Assembly (NCBI GenBank): GCA_029256185.1
Contig: JAQSYI010000036.1
Span: 1 to 64,000 of the forward strand
DNA length: 64,000 bases
Direction of reading: 5' to 3'
Source of the DNA: Paenibacillaceae bacterium
GTDB taxonomy: Bacteria; Bacillota; Bacilli; Paenibacillales; NBRC-103111
The notes below the pieces were generated by a model. The model saw only the letters and a program-made list of their open reading frames with translations, made no database searches and had not been told where the DNA came from. Position numbers and translations under genes: made by a program. Below, piece after piece: positions 1 to 9,515 of this stretch (position 1 is its first letter; each line of letters starts with the position of its first letter).

Positions 1-3
1 AAT

Positions 4-54
4 CCCCCAAAAGTGACGAGATGCTTCGAAGCAAAATCCGGGTACTTTTGGGGG
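4..54. repeat. Intergenic inverted repeat with nested palindrome
   Basis: An 11-bp perfect inverted repeat (CCCCCAAAAGT at 4-14, ACTTTTGGGGG at 44-54) encloses a perfect 12-bp palindrome, TGCTTCGAAGCA, at 22-33. It lies downstream of the nuo operon terminator. The nested design resembles intergenic structured repeats rather than a plain terminator, since no T-run follows on either strand. Confidence 0.6.
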
Positions 55-92
55 AGCCCCCGAATGAAAATGCCACAATCGGGCATTTACGT

Positions 93-126
93 AAAAAAAG
101 CCGACCCGGGGGAACGGATTCGGCTT
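93..126 (-). terminator. Terminator of the nuo operon
   Basis: Read on the minus strand, the hairpin arms AAGCCGA and TCGGCTT are followed by a run of seven T. It lies about 60 bases beyond the nuoN stop codon, where a factor-independent terminator for the eleven-gene operon is expected. Confidence 0.8.
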
Positions 127-183
127 GGAAAGATTCATGAATGACCCGATAGGAGTTTGCCAAACCCGCAACGGCAGAAGCCG

Positions 184-1701
184 CTACAGATCCGACATAA
201 AGGAGAACACCTGCCCCATCCACTCTATAATAAATTGTGGGAAGAATCCCATCAGCACACCGGCAATGGCGCACAGCCAGAGGGTGATGGAAAGCGGGAG
301 GGTGGGTTTGATGTCTTCCTCCTCTTCTCCCCTTCTCATAAACATCTGGCGGATGATCCCGAAATAATAATAGAAGGAAATGACGCTGGTAAGAATCATC
401 ACAGCAGCCAGCCAGAACTGGTGATTCTGGATAGCGCCGAACATAATGAATATTTTCCCGAAGAAGCCTCCCGTTACGGGAATCCCCGCCAGTGACAGCA
501 GGATCAGCACCATGGCCGCCGCGGGCCAGGGAGCACGGTAATATAATCCGGCAAGACCTTTCAGCCTGGTATGCCCGCTTGATTGCTCCACAATCATGAT
601 CATGGCAAAGGCGCCCACATTCATGAACAGGTACGCGATCAGGTAGAACAGCATTTCCTCGAAGGTGCTGTAATGAACCAGGGAATACCCCGTTGCGACA
701 GGGACCAGCAGATAGCCTGCATTGGCAATGCCCGAATAGGCCATAAGCCGTTTCAGGTCGTTCTGCTTGAGCGCCATGGTATTGCCCACAATCATCGCGG
801 TTGCCGCCACAGCTGCCATGGCGAGGAAAGCATCATGGCCGACAGGGGTCCGGCTGCTGCCCTCCATCAGGGAATAGAATACGGACATGAACACGCGGAA
901 GGTAATGGCGAACGCTGCTGTCTTCGAAACCACCGCCAGAAAAGCGGTAACAGGCGTCGGCGCTCCCTGATAGGCATCAGGGGCCCAGGTATGAAACGGC
1001 GCCGCCGCCACCTTGAAGCCGAAGCCCGCCAGCAGCAGGAAGAATGCCATATAGATCAGCGGGCCGAAGGAGTCCGCGGCAGCTGGGGTATTCAGTGCCT
1101 CACGGATCTCAAACAGGTTCGTGGAGCCTGTCGTCCCGTACAGAAATGACATGCCGTACAGAATAACGGCGGATGATATGCCGCCCTGAATCAGGTACTT
1201 GAAGCTGCCTTCGTTAGCCAGCGGATTTTTTTTGCGGATGCCAACCATAATGTAGGATGTAATACTCAATGTCTCCAGCCCTACAAACAGAGTGATAAGA
1301 TCAGCCGAGGAGGCCATGATCATTCCGCCCAGCACCGCCGGCAGAAACAGATAATAGAACTCGCCCTCGTGCTGAATCTCCTCCTCCTTGACCGTCCCCA
1401 GACTCATGAATACAATCAAGCCCGTTCCTGCAAGCAGCACCAATTTAATCAGATTGGCAAAATCGTCAATCCTGTAGCTGTCGTGAAGCAGTGAGATTGG
1501 CTCATCCGTTCCCAGGCGCCAAGTGACGAAGAAGGCGGATACCGCCACTGCCAGTACAGTCAGCCAGCCCAGCAAGGACCGCTTGATCCGCTGCGGAAGG
1601 AACAGATCCAGCAAGGACAAGATGACTGCGGAGAGGACCAAGGTCAGCTCCGGCGCCAGATAGCTTAAATCGTCAAGCTTCAGTCCGTTAAGTGAATCCA
1701 T
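184..1701 (-). CDS. nuoN: NADH-quinone oxidoreductase subunit N
   Basis: Antiporter-like membrane subunit of respiratory complex I, which couples electron transfer to quinone with proton pumping. The protein (505 residues from the chosen start) is almost wholly hydrophobic with about 14 membrane segments, and shows the proton-antiporter family signature region with conserved Lys and Pro around the sequence KTAAFAITFRVF. The ATG at 1701 is chosen because GGAGGAT sits just upstream; the GGAGGATAG also carries the stop codon of nuoM, so translation is probably coupled. It is the last gene of the operon, followed by a terminator at 93-126. Assignment is firm from its position after nuoM and from composition. 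Confidence 0.95.
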   Translation of the reverse strand: MDSLNGLKLDDLSYLAPELTLVLSAVILSLLDLFLPQRIKRSLLGWLTVLAVAVSAFFVTWRLGTDEPISLLHDSYRIDDFANLIKLVLLAGTGLIVFMSLGTVKEEEIQHEGEFYYLFLPAVLGGMIMASSADLITLFVGLETLSITSYIMVGIRKKNPLANEGSFKYLIQGGISSAVILYGMSFLYGTTGSTNLFEIREALNTPAAADSFGPLIYMAFFLLLAGFGFKVAAAPFHTWAPDAYQGAPTPVTAFLAVVSKTAAFAITFRVFMSVFYSLMEGSSRTPVGHDAFLAMAAVAATAMIVGNTMALKQNDLKRLMAYSGIANAGYLLVPVATGYSLVHYSTFEEMLFYLIAYLFMNVGAFAMIMIVEQSSGHTRLKGLAGLYYRAPWPAAAMVLILLSLAGIPVTGGFFGKIFIMFGAIQNHQFWLAAVMILTSVISFYYYFGIIRQMFMRRGEEEEDIKPTLPLSITLWLCAIAGVLMGFFPQFIIEWMGQVFSFMSDL

Positions 1702-1705
1702 TGGT

Positions 1706-3376
1706 CTATCCTCCGATCTTCGCTGCAATGATTTGAATGAGTGAGTCGAAATCGGCCACTGTCTGTTGCATGGTCTGGGTTAGAATGCCCGGATATACTC
1801 CCAGCAGAAGGATGAAGGCCACCAGCACGATCATGGGCACAGCCTCAATCAGCCGCGCATCCCGGAGACCGCGGTATTTCTCAAGAATGGGTCCGTATGT
1901 AATACCCAGAACCCCCCGCAGCACATACACTGCGGCCAGAATAATTCCCGCCGCGCCCACAATAGCGATGGCCCGCATAGAGTCGAACAGCCCCAGGAAA
2001 GCCAGCAATTCGCCGGGGAAGCCGGACAGTCCGGGGAGTCCTAACGAGGCCATTCCGCCAATCATCAGAATTCCGCCTATGAACGGCATCGCTTTGGCAA
2101 GGCCGCCCAGCTCACGCAGATTGCTGGTCTCCGTACGCTCATAGATACTGCCCACCATAAGGAACAGCAGCGCGGAGATAAGACCGTGAGAGATCATCTG
2201 GAAAATCGCACCCTGGATACCCGCCTGATTGAAAGCGGCGATCCCCAGGAGCACAATCCCCATGTGGCTAATGCTGGAATAGGCCAGCACCAGCTTGAAA
2301 TCCTCCTGACGGAGGGCCAGAACGGCCCCGTACAGAACATTGATGACACCGAGTACCGCCAGCGCAACGGCCCAATTCCTGGCTTCTTCGGGAAACATCA
2401 GCACTCCGAAACGAATCAGCCCGTAGGCTCCCATCTTGAGCAGAATGCCGGAATGGATCATCACAATAGAAGGCGGCGCCTCCGAGTGGACCTTCAGCAT
2501 CCATGTATGAAACGGGAAGATGGGCAGCTTAATGCCAAAGGCAATCAACAGCAGCAGGAAGACCGTGCTTTTGCCATCAATCGTCCAGGACAAGTCCCCC
2601 CATAACCGAACAGTCCATTCCAGCGCATCTTTTAAATAGAAGGGATTGTTGGGGTCATCTGCATTTACATAAGATTCAACCCCTACGCCAAACAGGTTGT
2701 TCTTGATCTCTCCCAGGTGACCGGTGTAATACAGCATATCATCCTGCTGCACAAAACCTGCAGTGGCCACAATAACCAGGAAGGCAATCAGCATAACTGC
2801 CGATCCCAGCCCGTTGTACAGCAGAAATTTGTTGGCTGCCCTCTCCCGGTGGATGTAACCCCAGATTCCGATCAGGAAGAACATGGGCACCAGTGTGATC
2901 TCGAAGAACAGGAAGAACAAGAACAGATCCTGCGCCATGAACACTCCAAACATGCCCGTCTCCAGCAGCAGGAACAGAATATAATACAATTTCCAGCGCT
3001 TCTTGATAAACTTGGACGCGAGGGCCGCCATGGTGGCGATTAGCGCCGTCAAGAATACCAGCGGAAGGGATAAGCCGTCCACCGCCATGGTATAGTCGAA
3101 TCGAAGCTCAAGCCCGGTGAAGCCCTGGCTCAGCAAGTTGTTGTCCAGCGAGAGAGGGAGATGAATCCAACTGAACTGCTCGGCATATTGATACCCTGTT
3201 GTGGTGGTGCTGAAATCCACATACAGCCAGGTGGCGAGAAGCAGCGGGATCACAGTAGCCCAAACTCCCGCGATTCTGATCCATTTGCCGTTGCGGGCAG
3301 GCAGAAACAGCAGAATCAGCACTCCAAGCAGCGGGGAGAAGGCAATCATGCTTAAGATCGGCAAATCATCCAACAT
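1706..3376 (-). CDS. nuoM: NADH-quinone oxidoreductase subunit M
   Basis: Second antiporter-like proton-pumping subunit of complex I, a polytopic membrane protein of 556 residues. It contains the family signature around HTWMLKVHSEAPPSIVMIHSGILLKMGAYGLIR-type sequence (charged Lys and His in otherwise hydrophobic helices). The start at 3376 follows a strong AAGGAGG, about 40 bases inside the longest open frame; the upstream extension is not needed. The start lies within the last codons of nuoL (11-base overlap), so the two are translationally coupled. It lies between nuoL and nuoN as in other bacterial operons. Confidence 0.95.
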   Translation of the reverse strand: MLDDLPILSMIAFSPLLGVLILLFLPARNGKWIRIAGVWATVIPLLLATWLYVDFSTTTTGYQYAEQFSWIHLPLSLDNNLLSQGFTGLELRFDYTMAVDGLSLPLVFLTALIATMAALASKFIKKRWKLYYILFLLLETGMFGVFMAQDLFLFFLFFEITLVPMFFLIGIWGYIHRERAANKFLLYNGLGSAVMLIAFLVIVATAGFVQQDDMLYYTGHLGEIKNNLFGVGVESYVNADDPNNPFYLKDALEWTVRLWGDLSWTIDGKSTVFLLLLIAFGIKLPIFPFHTWMLKVHSEAPPSIVMIHSGILLKMGAYGLIRFGVLMFPEEARNWAVALAVLGVINVLYGAVLALRQEDFKLVLAYSSISHMGIVLLGIAAFNQAGIQGAIFQMISHGLISALLFLMVGSIYERTETSNLRELGGLAKAMPFIGGILMIGGMASLGLPGLSGFPGELLAFLGLFDSMRAIAIVGAAGIILAAVYVLRGVLGITYGPILEKYRGLRDARLIEAVPMIVLVAFILLLGVYPGILTQTMQQTVADFDSLIQIIAAKIGG

Positions 3377-5255
3377 TGAAGTACCTCCTTCCCGCAAAAG
3401 CCAGCACAAGCACCACAATAGAAAGCAGCGTCAGCAACCCGTAGGTCTGAACCTGTCCGTTCTGGACACGGCGCCCCAGGCGGCCGATTCCTCCGGTTGC
3501 GGTTGCCGCCAGCCTTACTGCACCGTCGATAATATAGTCGTCCACCGCATTCAGAAGCGCCGCCAGCCCTTTGAGGGGCATAACGATCACCGCTTGATAC
3601 AGTTCGTCGATGTAATATTTGCGGTTAACCAGTGTATAAAGCCATGGGAGCCTGCCGGATAAGAAGTCTGGACGCAAGCTGCCCTTGCCGTAGATCAGCC
3701 AGCCTAACCCGATTCCGAGGATTGCCGCCAGATTGGAGAGCAGCACCACCGGGAGCTCGAAGGCTTCCTCTCCGGCGCGTGAGGCGGTGAGCCAATCACC
3801 CAACCAGGAATTCAACCCCGGCACGAAGATAAAGCCGGACAATACGGCAAGCACCGCCAGCACAATCAGCGGAACGGTCATCACCGCGGGAGATTCGTGG
3901 ATAGCCTCCTCCCTCCCGCCCCGGTTCTTCCCTGTGAAGACGAGGAACAACAGGCGGGACATGTAGAAGGCGGTAAAAAATGCTCCGATCAGGCCGATCC
4001 AAAAAATGAGCGGGTTGTCGTGAAACGCCACAGCCAGAATGGCATCCTTGGACCAGAAGCCGGACAGCGGAAAAATCCCGGATAAAGCCAGCATGCCGAC
4101 GGTGAAGGTCCAGGCGGTAATTTTCATTTTGCGGCCAAGACCGCCCATCTCCTGGATGTTCTGGGTATGAGCCGCGTGAATCACACTGCCGGCCCCAAGA
4201 AACAGCAAAGCTTTGAAGAACGCATGAGTCAGCAAGTGAAAGAGGCCTGCCGTATAGGCCATCCAACTGCCCAAGCCCATCGCCATCATCATATAGCCCA
4301 ATTGGCTGATGGTGGAATAGGCGAGAATCCGCTTGATATCATTCTGGGCCATGCCGATAGTCGCCGCGAACAAAGCGGTAAAAGCACCAACTGCGAGCAC
4401 CACAGTCAGGGCCGTGGAAGAAGCCAGAAAGACGTCATAAGTACGGGCCACCAGATAAACCCCTGCGGCCACCATGGTTGCGGCATGAATCAGCGCAGAG
4501 ATGGGGGTTGGTCCCTCCATGGCATCGGGAAGCCAGGTATGCAAGGGAAATTGACCGGATTTGCCTACTGCGCCCACGAAGATCAGAATGGCAACAGCCG
4601 TTACAACCCCGGCCCCGATTGCCGGCGTTCCCTGAAAGGCATTGTGAATCGCCGAGAAATCCAGATTATGCTCCGGCATATGCCAGAACAAGAGCAGGAT
4701 GGCAATGAACAGGCCCGTGTCCCCGATCCGGGTGACAATGAATGCCTTCTTCGCCGCTGCTCTCGCTTCAGGCTTCTGATACCAGAAGCCGATCAGCAGA
4801 AAGGAGCAGACGCCCACCAATTCCCAGAACACATACAGCTGCAGCAGGTTAGGGGAAATGACCAACCCCAGCATAGAGAAGGTGAACAGGGAAATATAGC
4901 CGTAGAAGACCGTAATCCGCCCGTCTCCTTCCATGTACCCGTGGGAGTAAATCTGGACAAGCAGGCTGACCGTGGTAACGATCAACAGCATCATCGTATT
5001 CAGATTGTTGATCTCAAATCCGAAACGGATGGCAACGTCACCGAACTTCAGCCATTCGAAGTCGTTCCAGGTAAAGTCCCGCGCTTGGTTCAGACGTTCC
5101 AGGAAAATGATGAGGGAGAGCACAAAAGAAAGGCATGCTCCGGCTATCCCGATGATAGCTCCCCATGTTCTCACCTGTCTCCCCAGCGCTGTCAGCATGA
5201 GAAAGGATAACAGCGGGAAAACAGGAACAAGCCACGCCAGCTGTGAGAATTCCAA
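3366..5255 (-). CDS. nuoL: NADH-quinone oxidoreductase subunit L
   Basis: The largest antiporter-like proton-pumping subunit of complex I (629 residues), sitting at the distal end of the membrane arm. The antiporter signature is present in the form HTWLPDAMEGPTPISALIHAATMVAAG, shown here split: HTWLPDAMEGP then TPISALIHAATM. The N-terminal region has the typical WQ/ELVGVCSFLLIGF motif. Initiation appears to use TTG at 5255, preceded by GGGGGG; no nearby ATG is in frame. The C-terminal lateral helix region (residues about 520-610) is present. Overlaps the start of nuoM. Confidence 0.95.
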   Translation of the reverse strand: MEFSQLAWLVPVFPLLSFLMLTALGRQVRTWGAIIGIAGACLSFVLSLIIFLERLNQARDFTWNDFEWLKFGDVAIRFGFEINNLNTMMLLIVTTVSLLVQIYSHGYMEGDGRITVFYGYISLFTFSMLGLVISPNLLQLYVFWELVGVCSFLLIGFWYQKPEARAAAKKAFIVTRIGDTGLFIAILLLFWHMPEHNLDFSAIHNAFQGTPAIGAGVVTAVAILIFVGAVGKSGQFPLHTWLPDAMEGPTPISALIHAATMVAAGVYLVARTYDVFLASSTALTVVLAVGAFTALFAATIGMAQNDIKRILAYSTISQLGYMMMAMGLGSWMAYTAGLFHLLTHAFFKALLFLGAGSVIHAAHTQNIQEMGGLGRKMKITAWTFTVGMLALSGIFPLSGFWSKDAILAVAFHDNPLIFWIGLIGAFFTAFYMSRLLFLVFTGKNRGGREEAIHESPAVMTVPLIVLAVLAVLSGFIFVPGLNSWLGDWLTASRAGEEAFELPVVLLSNLAAILGIGLGWLIYGKGSLRPDFLSGRLPWLYTLVNRKYYIDELYQAVIVMPLKGLAALLNAVDDYIIDGAVRLAATATGGIGRLGRRVQNGQVQTYGLLTLLSIVVLVLAFAGRRYFNVG

Positions 5256-5273
5256 AGATGGTACCCCCCTTAC

Positions 5274-5585
5274 TTACTTCTTCAGTAAATCCATATCCTT
5301 TACTTCCGTGGTACCCCGGTTGCGGTATAAGGCGATTAATAGCGCCACTCCCACTGCCACTTCCGCTGCTGCAACCGTAATATTAAACAGTGAAAAAATT
5401 TGGCCGGTCAAGGAGGGAACCACTCCCAGCTTGGAGAAGGCGACCAGATTGAGGTTTACCGCGTTGAGCATCAATTCGATGCACAGCAGCACAACAATGG
5501 CGCTTTTCTTGGAGAGCGCACCATAGAGTCCCACGCAGAACAGGATGGCTCCCAGCATCAGATAAGAGCTTATTTGATCGCTCAC
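5274..5585 (-). CDS. nuoK: NADH-quinone oxidoreductase subunit K
   Basis: Small three-helix membrane subunit of complex I, 103 residues, the usual family length. Two membrane glutamates important for proton translocation in the family are visible (in [13 protein letters not shown] and AAAEVAVG). Initiation uses GTG at 5585, just after the nuoJ stop codon, with GGAGGATGA upstream inside the nuoJ end. Lies between nuoJ and nuoL in the standard order. Confidence 0.93.
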   Translation of the reverse strand: MSDQISSYLMLGAILFCVGLYGALSKKSAIVVLLCIELMLNAVNLNLVAFSKLGVVPSLTGQIFSLFNITVAAAEVAVGVALLIALYRNRGTTEVKDMDLLKK

Positions 5586-5587
5586 GT

Positions 5588-6127
5588 TCAGTCATCCTCC
5601 TTCTTGGCCAGTACAATTGCGCCGATAAAAGCGACGGTCAGCAGCACGGACATGAGCTCAAAGGGAATAACATGGGCGCTGAAGAGCTGCCGGCCAATGG
5701 CCTCTGTATTATTCTCGCCCGCTTCAAAGCCCGACGGTGCCGGAAAGGAAGAATTCTGAATGGCATAGAACAAGATGCCAAACAAGGAGACTATGCCAAT
5801 GCCCAGCAGCCAACTGTGCAGAGTTTGCTTGGTTTGGGTATCCTCAGCCTGGTGATTGGTCATCATGATCCCGAAGATCATCAGGATGGAGATGGCTCCG
5901 GCATAAATCAGCACCTGGACAAAGGCAACGAACTCCGCTTCCAGCAAGACATAAAGCCCGGCCAAGCTTAGAAAAGTAACCGCCAGGGACACGACGATGT
6001 GAATCACTTTCGTAAAACTGATCGCAAAGATGGCGCCGCCGATGGCCGTAAGGGCAAATACGAAAAACATAAAATTCGCAGGCGTCGAGAACAATTCCTT
6101 TATTCCGTCCAGCGCATTATCCAACAT
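5588..6127 (-). CDS. nuoJ: NADH-quinone oxidoreductase subunit J
   Basis: Membrane subunit of complex I, 179 residues with five predicted membrane segments. The conserved region [19 protein letters not shown], with a membrane glutamate and the tyrosine of the third helix, is characteristic. The start at 6127 follows a GGAGGG. A gap of about 100 bases with two palindromic repeats separates it from nuoI, the only sizeable gap in this otherwise overlapping operon. Confidence 0.94.
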   Translation of the reverse strand: MLDNALDGIKELFSTPANFMFFVFALTAIGGAIFAISFTKVIHIVVSLAVTFLSLAGLYVLLEAEFVAFVQVLIYAGAISILMIFGIMMTNHQAEDTQTKQTLHSWLLGIGIVSLFGILFYAIQNSSFPAPSGFEAGENNTEAIGRQLFSAHVIPFELMSVLLTVAFIGAIVLAKKEDD

Positions 6128-6147
6128 GTTGCTTCGACCCTCCTAAG

Positions 6148-6222
6148 AAGCTTTCCGTTAGGAAAGCTTTACTTCGTAAGCACCCGCTGAGCTTTGCGTA
6201 AGCAAAGCTTACTTCGTAAGCT
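6148..6222. repeat. Two tandem palindromic units between nuoI and nuoJ
   Basis: Unit 1 has the perfect 9-bp arms AAGCTTTCC and GGAAAGCTT (6148-6169) followed by TACTTCGTAAGC. Unit 2 (6189-6222) has GAGCTTTGC and GCAAAGCTT followed by ACTTCGTAAGCTC. The units share a common plan but differ in stem bases that remain paired. A related hairpin (AGCTTCCC/GGGAAGCT) lies between atpD and atpG. They may form mRNA structures within the operon. Confidence 0.65.
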
Positions 6223-6231
6223 CTGCCGCCC

Positions 6232-6672
6232 TCACCCCTTCGGCTTGGGCGCCTGGGAGTTATTGTCCTGGCGGACATGCTTGTTATTGTTGTGCAGCCA
6301 GTTCATATCCTTGAATATATCGTCGCGGCTGTAGGTCGCCAGTTCGAAATTGTTGGTCATGACAATCGCTTCCGTAGGACATACCTCCGTGCATAGATCA
6401 CACAGGATGCAGATTTCAAAATTGATATCGTAGGTATCAATGACCTTGCCCTTCTTTTCCGGGTCCGGGTTGGGCTTGCCTGTCAGCGTGATGCATTCTG
6501 TGGGACAGATCCGGGCGCATTGATTGCAGACAATGCACTTCTCCGGGTCAAAATGCTGGATGCCGCGGAATCGGTCCGGCATGTTAAGCGGCATATCGGG
6601 ATAAGCATACGTCACTTTTTTCTTCAATAATTGTCTGAAGGTGAAGCCCATGCCCTTGGCAATACCCTTCAT
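6232..6672 (-). CDS. nuoI: NADH-quinone oxidoreductase subunit I (2x[4Fe-4S] ferredoxin-like)
   Basis: Peripheral-arm subunit of complex I carrying the two iron-sulphur clusters N6a and N6b that pass electrons toward NuoB. Two classic motifs are visible: CIVCNQCARICPTEC and CILCDLCTEVCPTEA, so all eight cysteine ligands are present. The start at 6672 (146 residues) follows AGGAGG; the longer open frame upstream runs into nuoH and lacks family similarity. In an operon without nuoEFG this is the outermost iron-sulphur subunit encoded here. Confidence 0.95.
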   Translation of the reverse strand: MKGIAKGMGFTFRQLLKKKVTYAYPDMPLNMPDRFRGIQHFDPEKCIVCNQCARICPTECITLTGKPNPDPEKKGKVIDTYDINFEICILCDLCTEVCPTEAIVMTNNFELATYSRDDIFKDMNWLHNNNKHVRQDNNSQAPKPKG

Positions 6673-6704
6673 GGTGGATTCCTCCTTGGCTTCAAGATGT
6701 GTGG

Positions 6705-7715
6705 TTATCTCACGAACAGCTCGATATAGACCGCCGAGACAAAAATGTTCACGAGCGAGAGAGGAAGCAGCACTTTCCAACCGAAGCTCATTAATTGGTC
6801 CACACGGACACGCGGCATTGTGGCCCGCAGCCAGAAGAGAAAGAACACTACAAAGCAGAATTTCAACAGAAACCAGACGATCCCCGGTATAAAATCAAGC
6901 AGCGGAAGAGGCGAATACCAGCCTCCCAGGAACATGGCAGTGGTCAATGAAGCGATAGCGAACACATAGACATATTCCGCCAGCATGAAGAAGGCAAACC
7001 GGAAGCCGCTGTATTCCACATGATAGCCGGCCACCAGCTCCGACTCCGCCTCCGGCAGGTCAAAGGGTGTACGGTTCAATTCAGATACAGCCGCTACAAT
7101 AAATACTCCAAAGCCTATAATCTGGGGCAGGAAGTTCCAGTTCCAGAACCCGCTTCCCTGATCAAGCACAATGTCACGGATGTTCATGGTTCCGGAGGCC
7201 ATAATAATCCCCGTCATGGACATGACCAGAGGAATTTCATAGCTGATCATCTGGGCGGCAGAGCGCATTCCGCCCAACAGGGCGTACTTGTTGTTGGACG
7301 CCCAGCCTCCAAGCACGATTCCAATGGTGGAGATGCTGGAGAGAGCGGCATAATACAGCACACCCACGTTCAGGTTGGCGAAATAGCCCCAATTGGTATA
7401 GGGAATGGCCACAAGTACGGCAAAGGAAGGGACAAAGGTAATGGCCGGGGCCAGAATAAACAGCTGGCGGTCCGCCTTGGCCGGGATGGTATCCTCTTTA
7501 ATCAGCAGCTTCAAGACATCGGCCACGCTTTGGAGAAGTCCCAGAGGCCCCGTCCGGTTGGGGCCAATCCGCAGCTGCATCCACCCGATGACCTTGCGTT
7601 CAAAGTAGATGGCGTATGTAACAAAACCCAGCACCAGAAGCAGCATGCCCACACCCAGCAGCAGGAATATGGTAAACCGGCCAAGCGTAAGCTCTTCTCT
7701 CAACAGGTCCGCCAT
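6705..7715 (-). CDS. nuoH: NADH-quinone oxidoreductase subunit H
   Basis: Membrane subunit that forms the quinone-binding chamber with NuoB and NuoD; 336 residues, eight or so helices. The characteristic cytoplasmic-loop motifs are present: ERKVIGWMQLRIGPNRTGP near the N terminus and ELNRTPFDLPEAESELVAGY in the middle. ATG at 7715 overlaps the nuoD stop (TGATG), with GGAGGTG upstream in the nuoD end, so translation is coupled. Confidence 0.96.
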   Translation of the reverse strand: MADLLREELTLGRFTIFLLLGVGMLLLVLGFVTYAIYFERKVIGWMQLRIGPNRTGPLGLLQSVADVLKLLIKEDTIPAKADRQLFILAPAITFVPSFAVLVAIPYTNWGYFANLNVGVLYYAALSSISTIGIVLGGWASNNKYALLGGMRSAAQMISYEIPLVMSMTGIIMASGTMNIRDIVLDQGSGFWNWNFLPQIIGFGVFIVAAVSELNRTPFDLPEAESELVAGYHVEYSGFRFAFFMLAEYVYVFAIASLTTAMFLGGWYSPLPLLDFIPGIVWFLLKFCFVVFFLFWLRATMPRVRVDQLMSFGWKVLLPLSLVNIFVSAVYIELFVR

Positions 7716-8818
7716 CAACCATCCACCTCCCCAACGACGATATCAACGCCCCCTAGAATGGTAATCAGATTGGTCATGGTTTCGCCTACCAGGAGCTTGG
7801 GCAGAATCTGGAGATTAACAAAGGACGGCCGTTTGAATTTTAAGCGGTAAGGCTTATCCTTGCCCTTGGAAATAATATAGCAGCCCAGTTCTCCCCGGGG
7901 AGACTCGATGCTGGCGAACAGCTCCCCTTCCGGAACTCTGATCACGCGGGGAACCTTGCCCATAGTCTCGCCGGTCTCGGGAAACTGTTCAAGCGCCTGC
8001 TCGAGAATCCGCAGCGACTGGACGATCTCTTCCATCCGGACCAGATAACGGGCATAGCAGTCTCCGCCTGTCTGGGTCGGCACATCAAATGAGAACCGGT
8101 CATAAATGCAATACGGCTGCTTCTTGCGCAAATCGTAATCCACGCCGGTACAGCGCAGATTGGCGCCGCTCAGTCCGTAATTAATGGCCGTTTGGGCATC
8201 ATATTTCCCGATTCCCTTAATCCGGGACAAGAAAATCTCATTGCCGCTGACCAAAGTATGGTATTCGTCCAGCTTGCTCTTCATATACGGCACAAACTGG
8301 CGGACCTTGTTGATCCAGCCCTCCGGCGCGTCCCACTTGACTCCGCCGACACGCATATAATTATATGTAAGTCTTGCACCGCATAACTCATTAAACAGAT
8401 CGATGATCTTCTCCCGGTCGCGGAAGGCGAACAGGAACGGACTCATCGCCCCGATATCAAGCAGATATGTTCCCCACCAGACCAGGTGGCTGGCAATTCT
8501 CTGCAGCTCCATCACGATCAGCCGCAGAAACTGCGCCTTCTCCGGGACTTCCAGCTGCATCATCTTCTCGACGGTATGAACCAGCACGTAGTTGTTGGTC
8601 ATGGCCGATACATAATCCAGCCGGTCTGTATAAGGAATGATCTGGGTGTAATTCAGATTTTCCGTCAGCTTCTCCGTTCCCCGGTGCAAATAGCCCATAA
8701 CCGGAATCGCTTCCTTGATCACTTCGCCATCCAGCTTGACTATGACACGGAATACGCCGTGAGTGGACGGATGCTGAGGACCCACATTAAGCAACAGCTC
8801 TTCAGTTCGCAACGCCAT
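7715..8818 (-). CDS. nuoD: NADH-quinone oxidoreductase subunit D (49 kDa)
   Basis: Soluble subunit lining the quinone site of complex I; it is related to the large subunit of NiFe hydrogenases. Length of 367 residues is typical. Family signatures include the N-terminal GPQHPSTHGVFR (the quinone-site histidines), the LHRGTEKL motif, and the C-terminal SPRGELG. It is encoded separately from NuoC here rather than as an NuoCD fusion. Confidence 0.97.
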   Translation of the reverse strand: MALRTEELLLNVGPQHPSTHGVFRVIVKLDGEVIKEAIPVMGYLHRGTEKLTENLNYTQIIPYTDRLDYVSAMTNNYVLVHTVEKMMQLEVPEKAQFLRLIVMELQRIASHLVWWGTYLLDIGAMSPFLFAFRDREKIIDLFNELCGARLTYNYMRVGGVKWDAPEGWINKVRQFVPYMKSKLDEYHTLVSGNEIFLSRIKGIGKYDAQTAINYGLSGANLRCTGVDYDLRKKQPYCIYDRFSFDVPTQTGGDCYARYLVRMEEIVQSLRILEQALEQFPETGETMGKVPRVIRVPEGELFASIESPRGELGCYIISKGKDKPYRLKFKRPSFVNLQILPKLLVGETMTNLITILGGVDIVVGEVDG

Positions 8819-8822
8819 GAAG

Positions 8823-9515
8823 TCACACCTCCGGGTCTAACGGCTCGTAATCCTTGCGCAATGGAAAACCCACCCAATCATCAGGCAGCATGATCCGCAC
8901 CAGATTCGGGTGACCCGAAAATTCAATGCCCAGCAGATCATAGATTTCGCGTTCATTCCAATCGGCTGCCTGCCAGACGGACGTTACTGACGGGACAATC
9001 GGCAGATTGCGGTCCGCCTTTACTTTCACGCAATATTCCTGCATATCGGAGAGCCGGAGGAGATGATAGATAACCTCCAGATGAGTCTCCAGATCGGAGC
9101 CTGCCAGATTGCGCAGATAGCTCAGCTTAAGCTCCGGGTGACCGGCCACTAAGACGGCCGCCCGTTCCATAGCTGCTGCTTCCAGCACCACACAGGGCAG
9201 ATGATCGTCTACTTCGTTTATATACGCTTCAAGCACAGACGCATGGCCAAGTCCTTCCTTCAGCAATTCCGCAAACCGGTCCAGAACCGGCTGCTTCGGC
9301 GAAGGCTCCTTGGCAACGGCATCCGCAGCAGCCTCTGTCTCCGCTTCGGATTTCTTCGCTGCCTCCCGGGCAGCCGCTCTGGCCGCGCGGGCCTCTGCCG
9401 CCGCCTTGGCCTTGGCTTCCTTTTCTGCCGCTTCATTGGCTTCGCCCTCTACCGGGCCCGGAGCAGAGGAATCTGCCCCAGGCGCTGATGCCGGCTCTTT
9501 GTTGTCCTCAGACAC
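8823..9515 (-). CDS. nuoC: NADH-quinone oxidoreductase subunit C with Ala/Glu/Lys-rich N-terminal extension
   Basis: Peripheral-arm subunit of complex I (30 kDa type). The conserved core runs from about residue 75 to 230 and ends with the family motif [22 protein letters not shown]. The first 75 residues are low complexity, rich in Ala, Glu and Lys (a charged helix or linker), and not part of the core fold. Initiation appears to be GTG at 9515, overlapping the end of nuoB by eight bases; a start at about residue 75 is possible in principle but has no better ribosome binding site that I can see. Confidence 0.93.
   Translation of the reverse strand: MSEDNKEPASAPGADSSAPGPVEGEANEAAEKEAKAKAAAEARAARAAAREAAKKSEAETEAAADAVAKEPSPKQPVLDRFAELLKEGLGHASVLEAYINEVDDHLPCVVLEAAAMERAAVLVAGHPELKLSYLRNLAGSDLETHLEVIYHLLRLSDMQEYCVKVKADRNLPIVPSVTSVWQAADWNEREIYDLLGIEFSGHPNLVRIMLPDDWVGFPLRKDYEPLDPEV

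Noticed and set aside
4167-5210. 347-codon open frame opposite nuoL
   Set aside because: High-GC shadow of nuoL rich in Gln, His and Arg with no family features.
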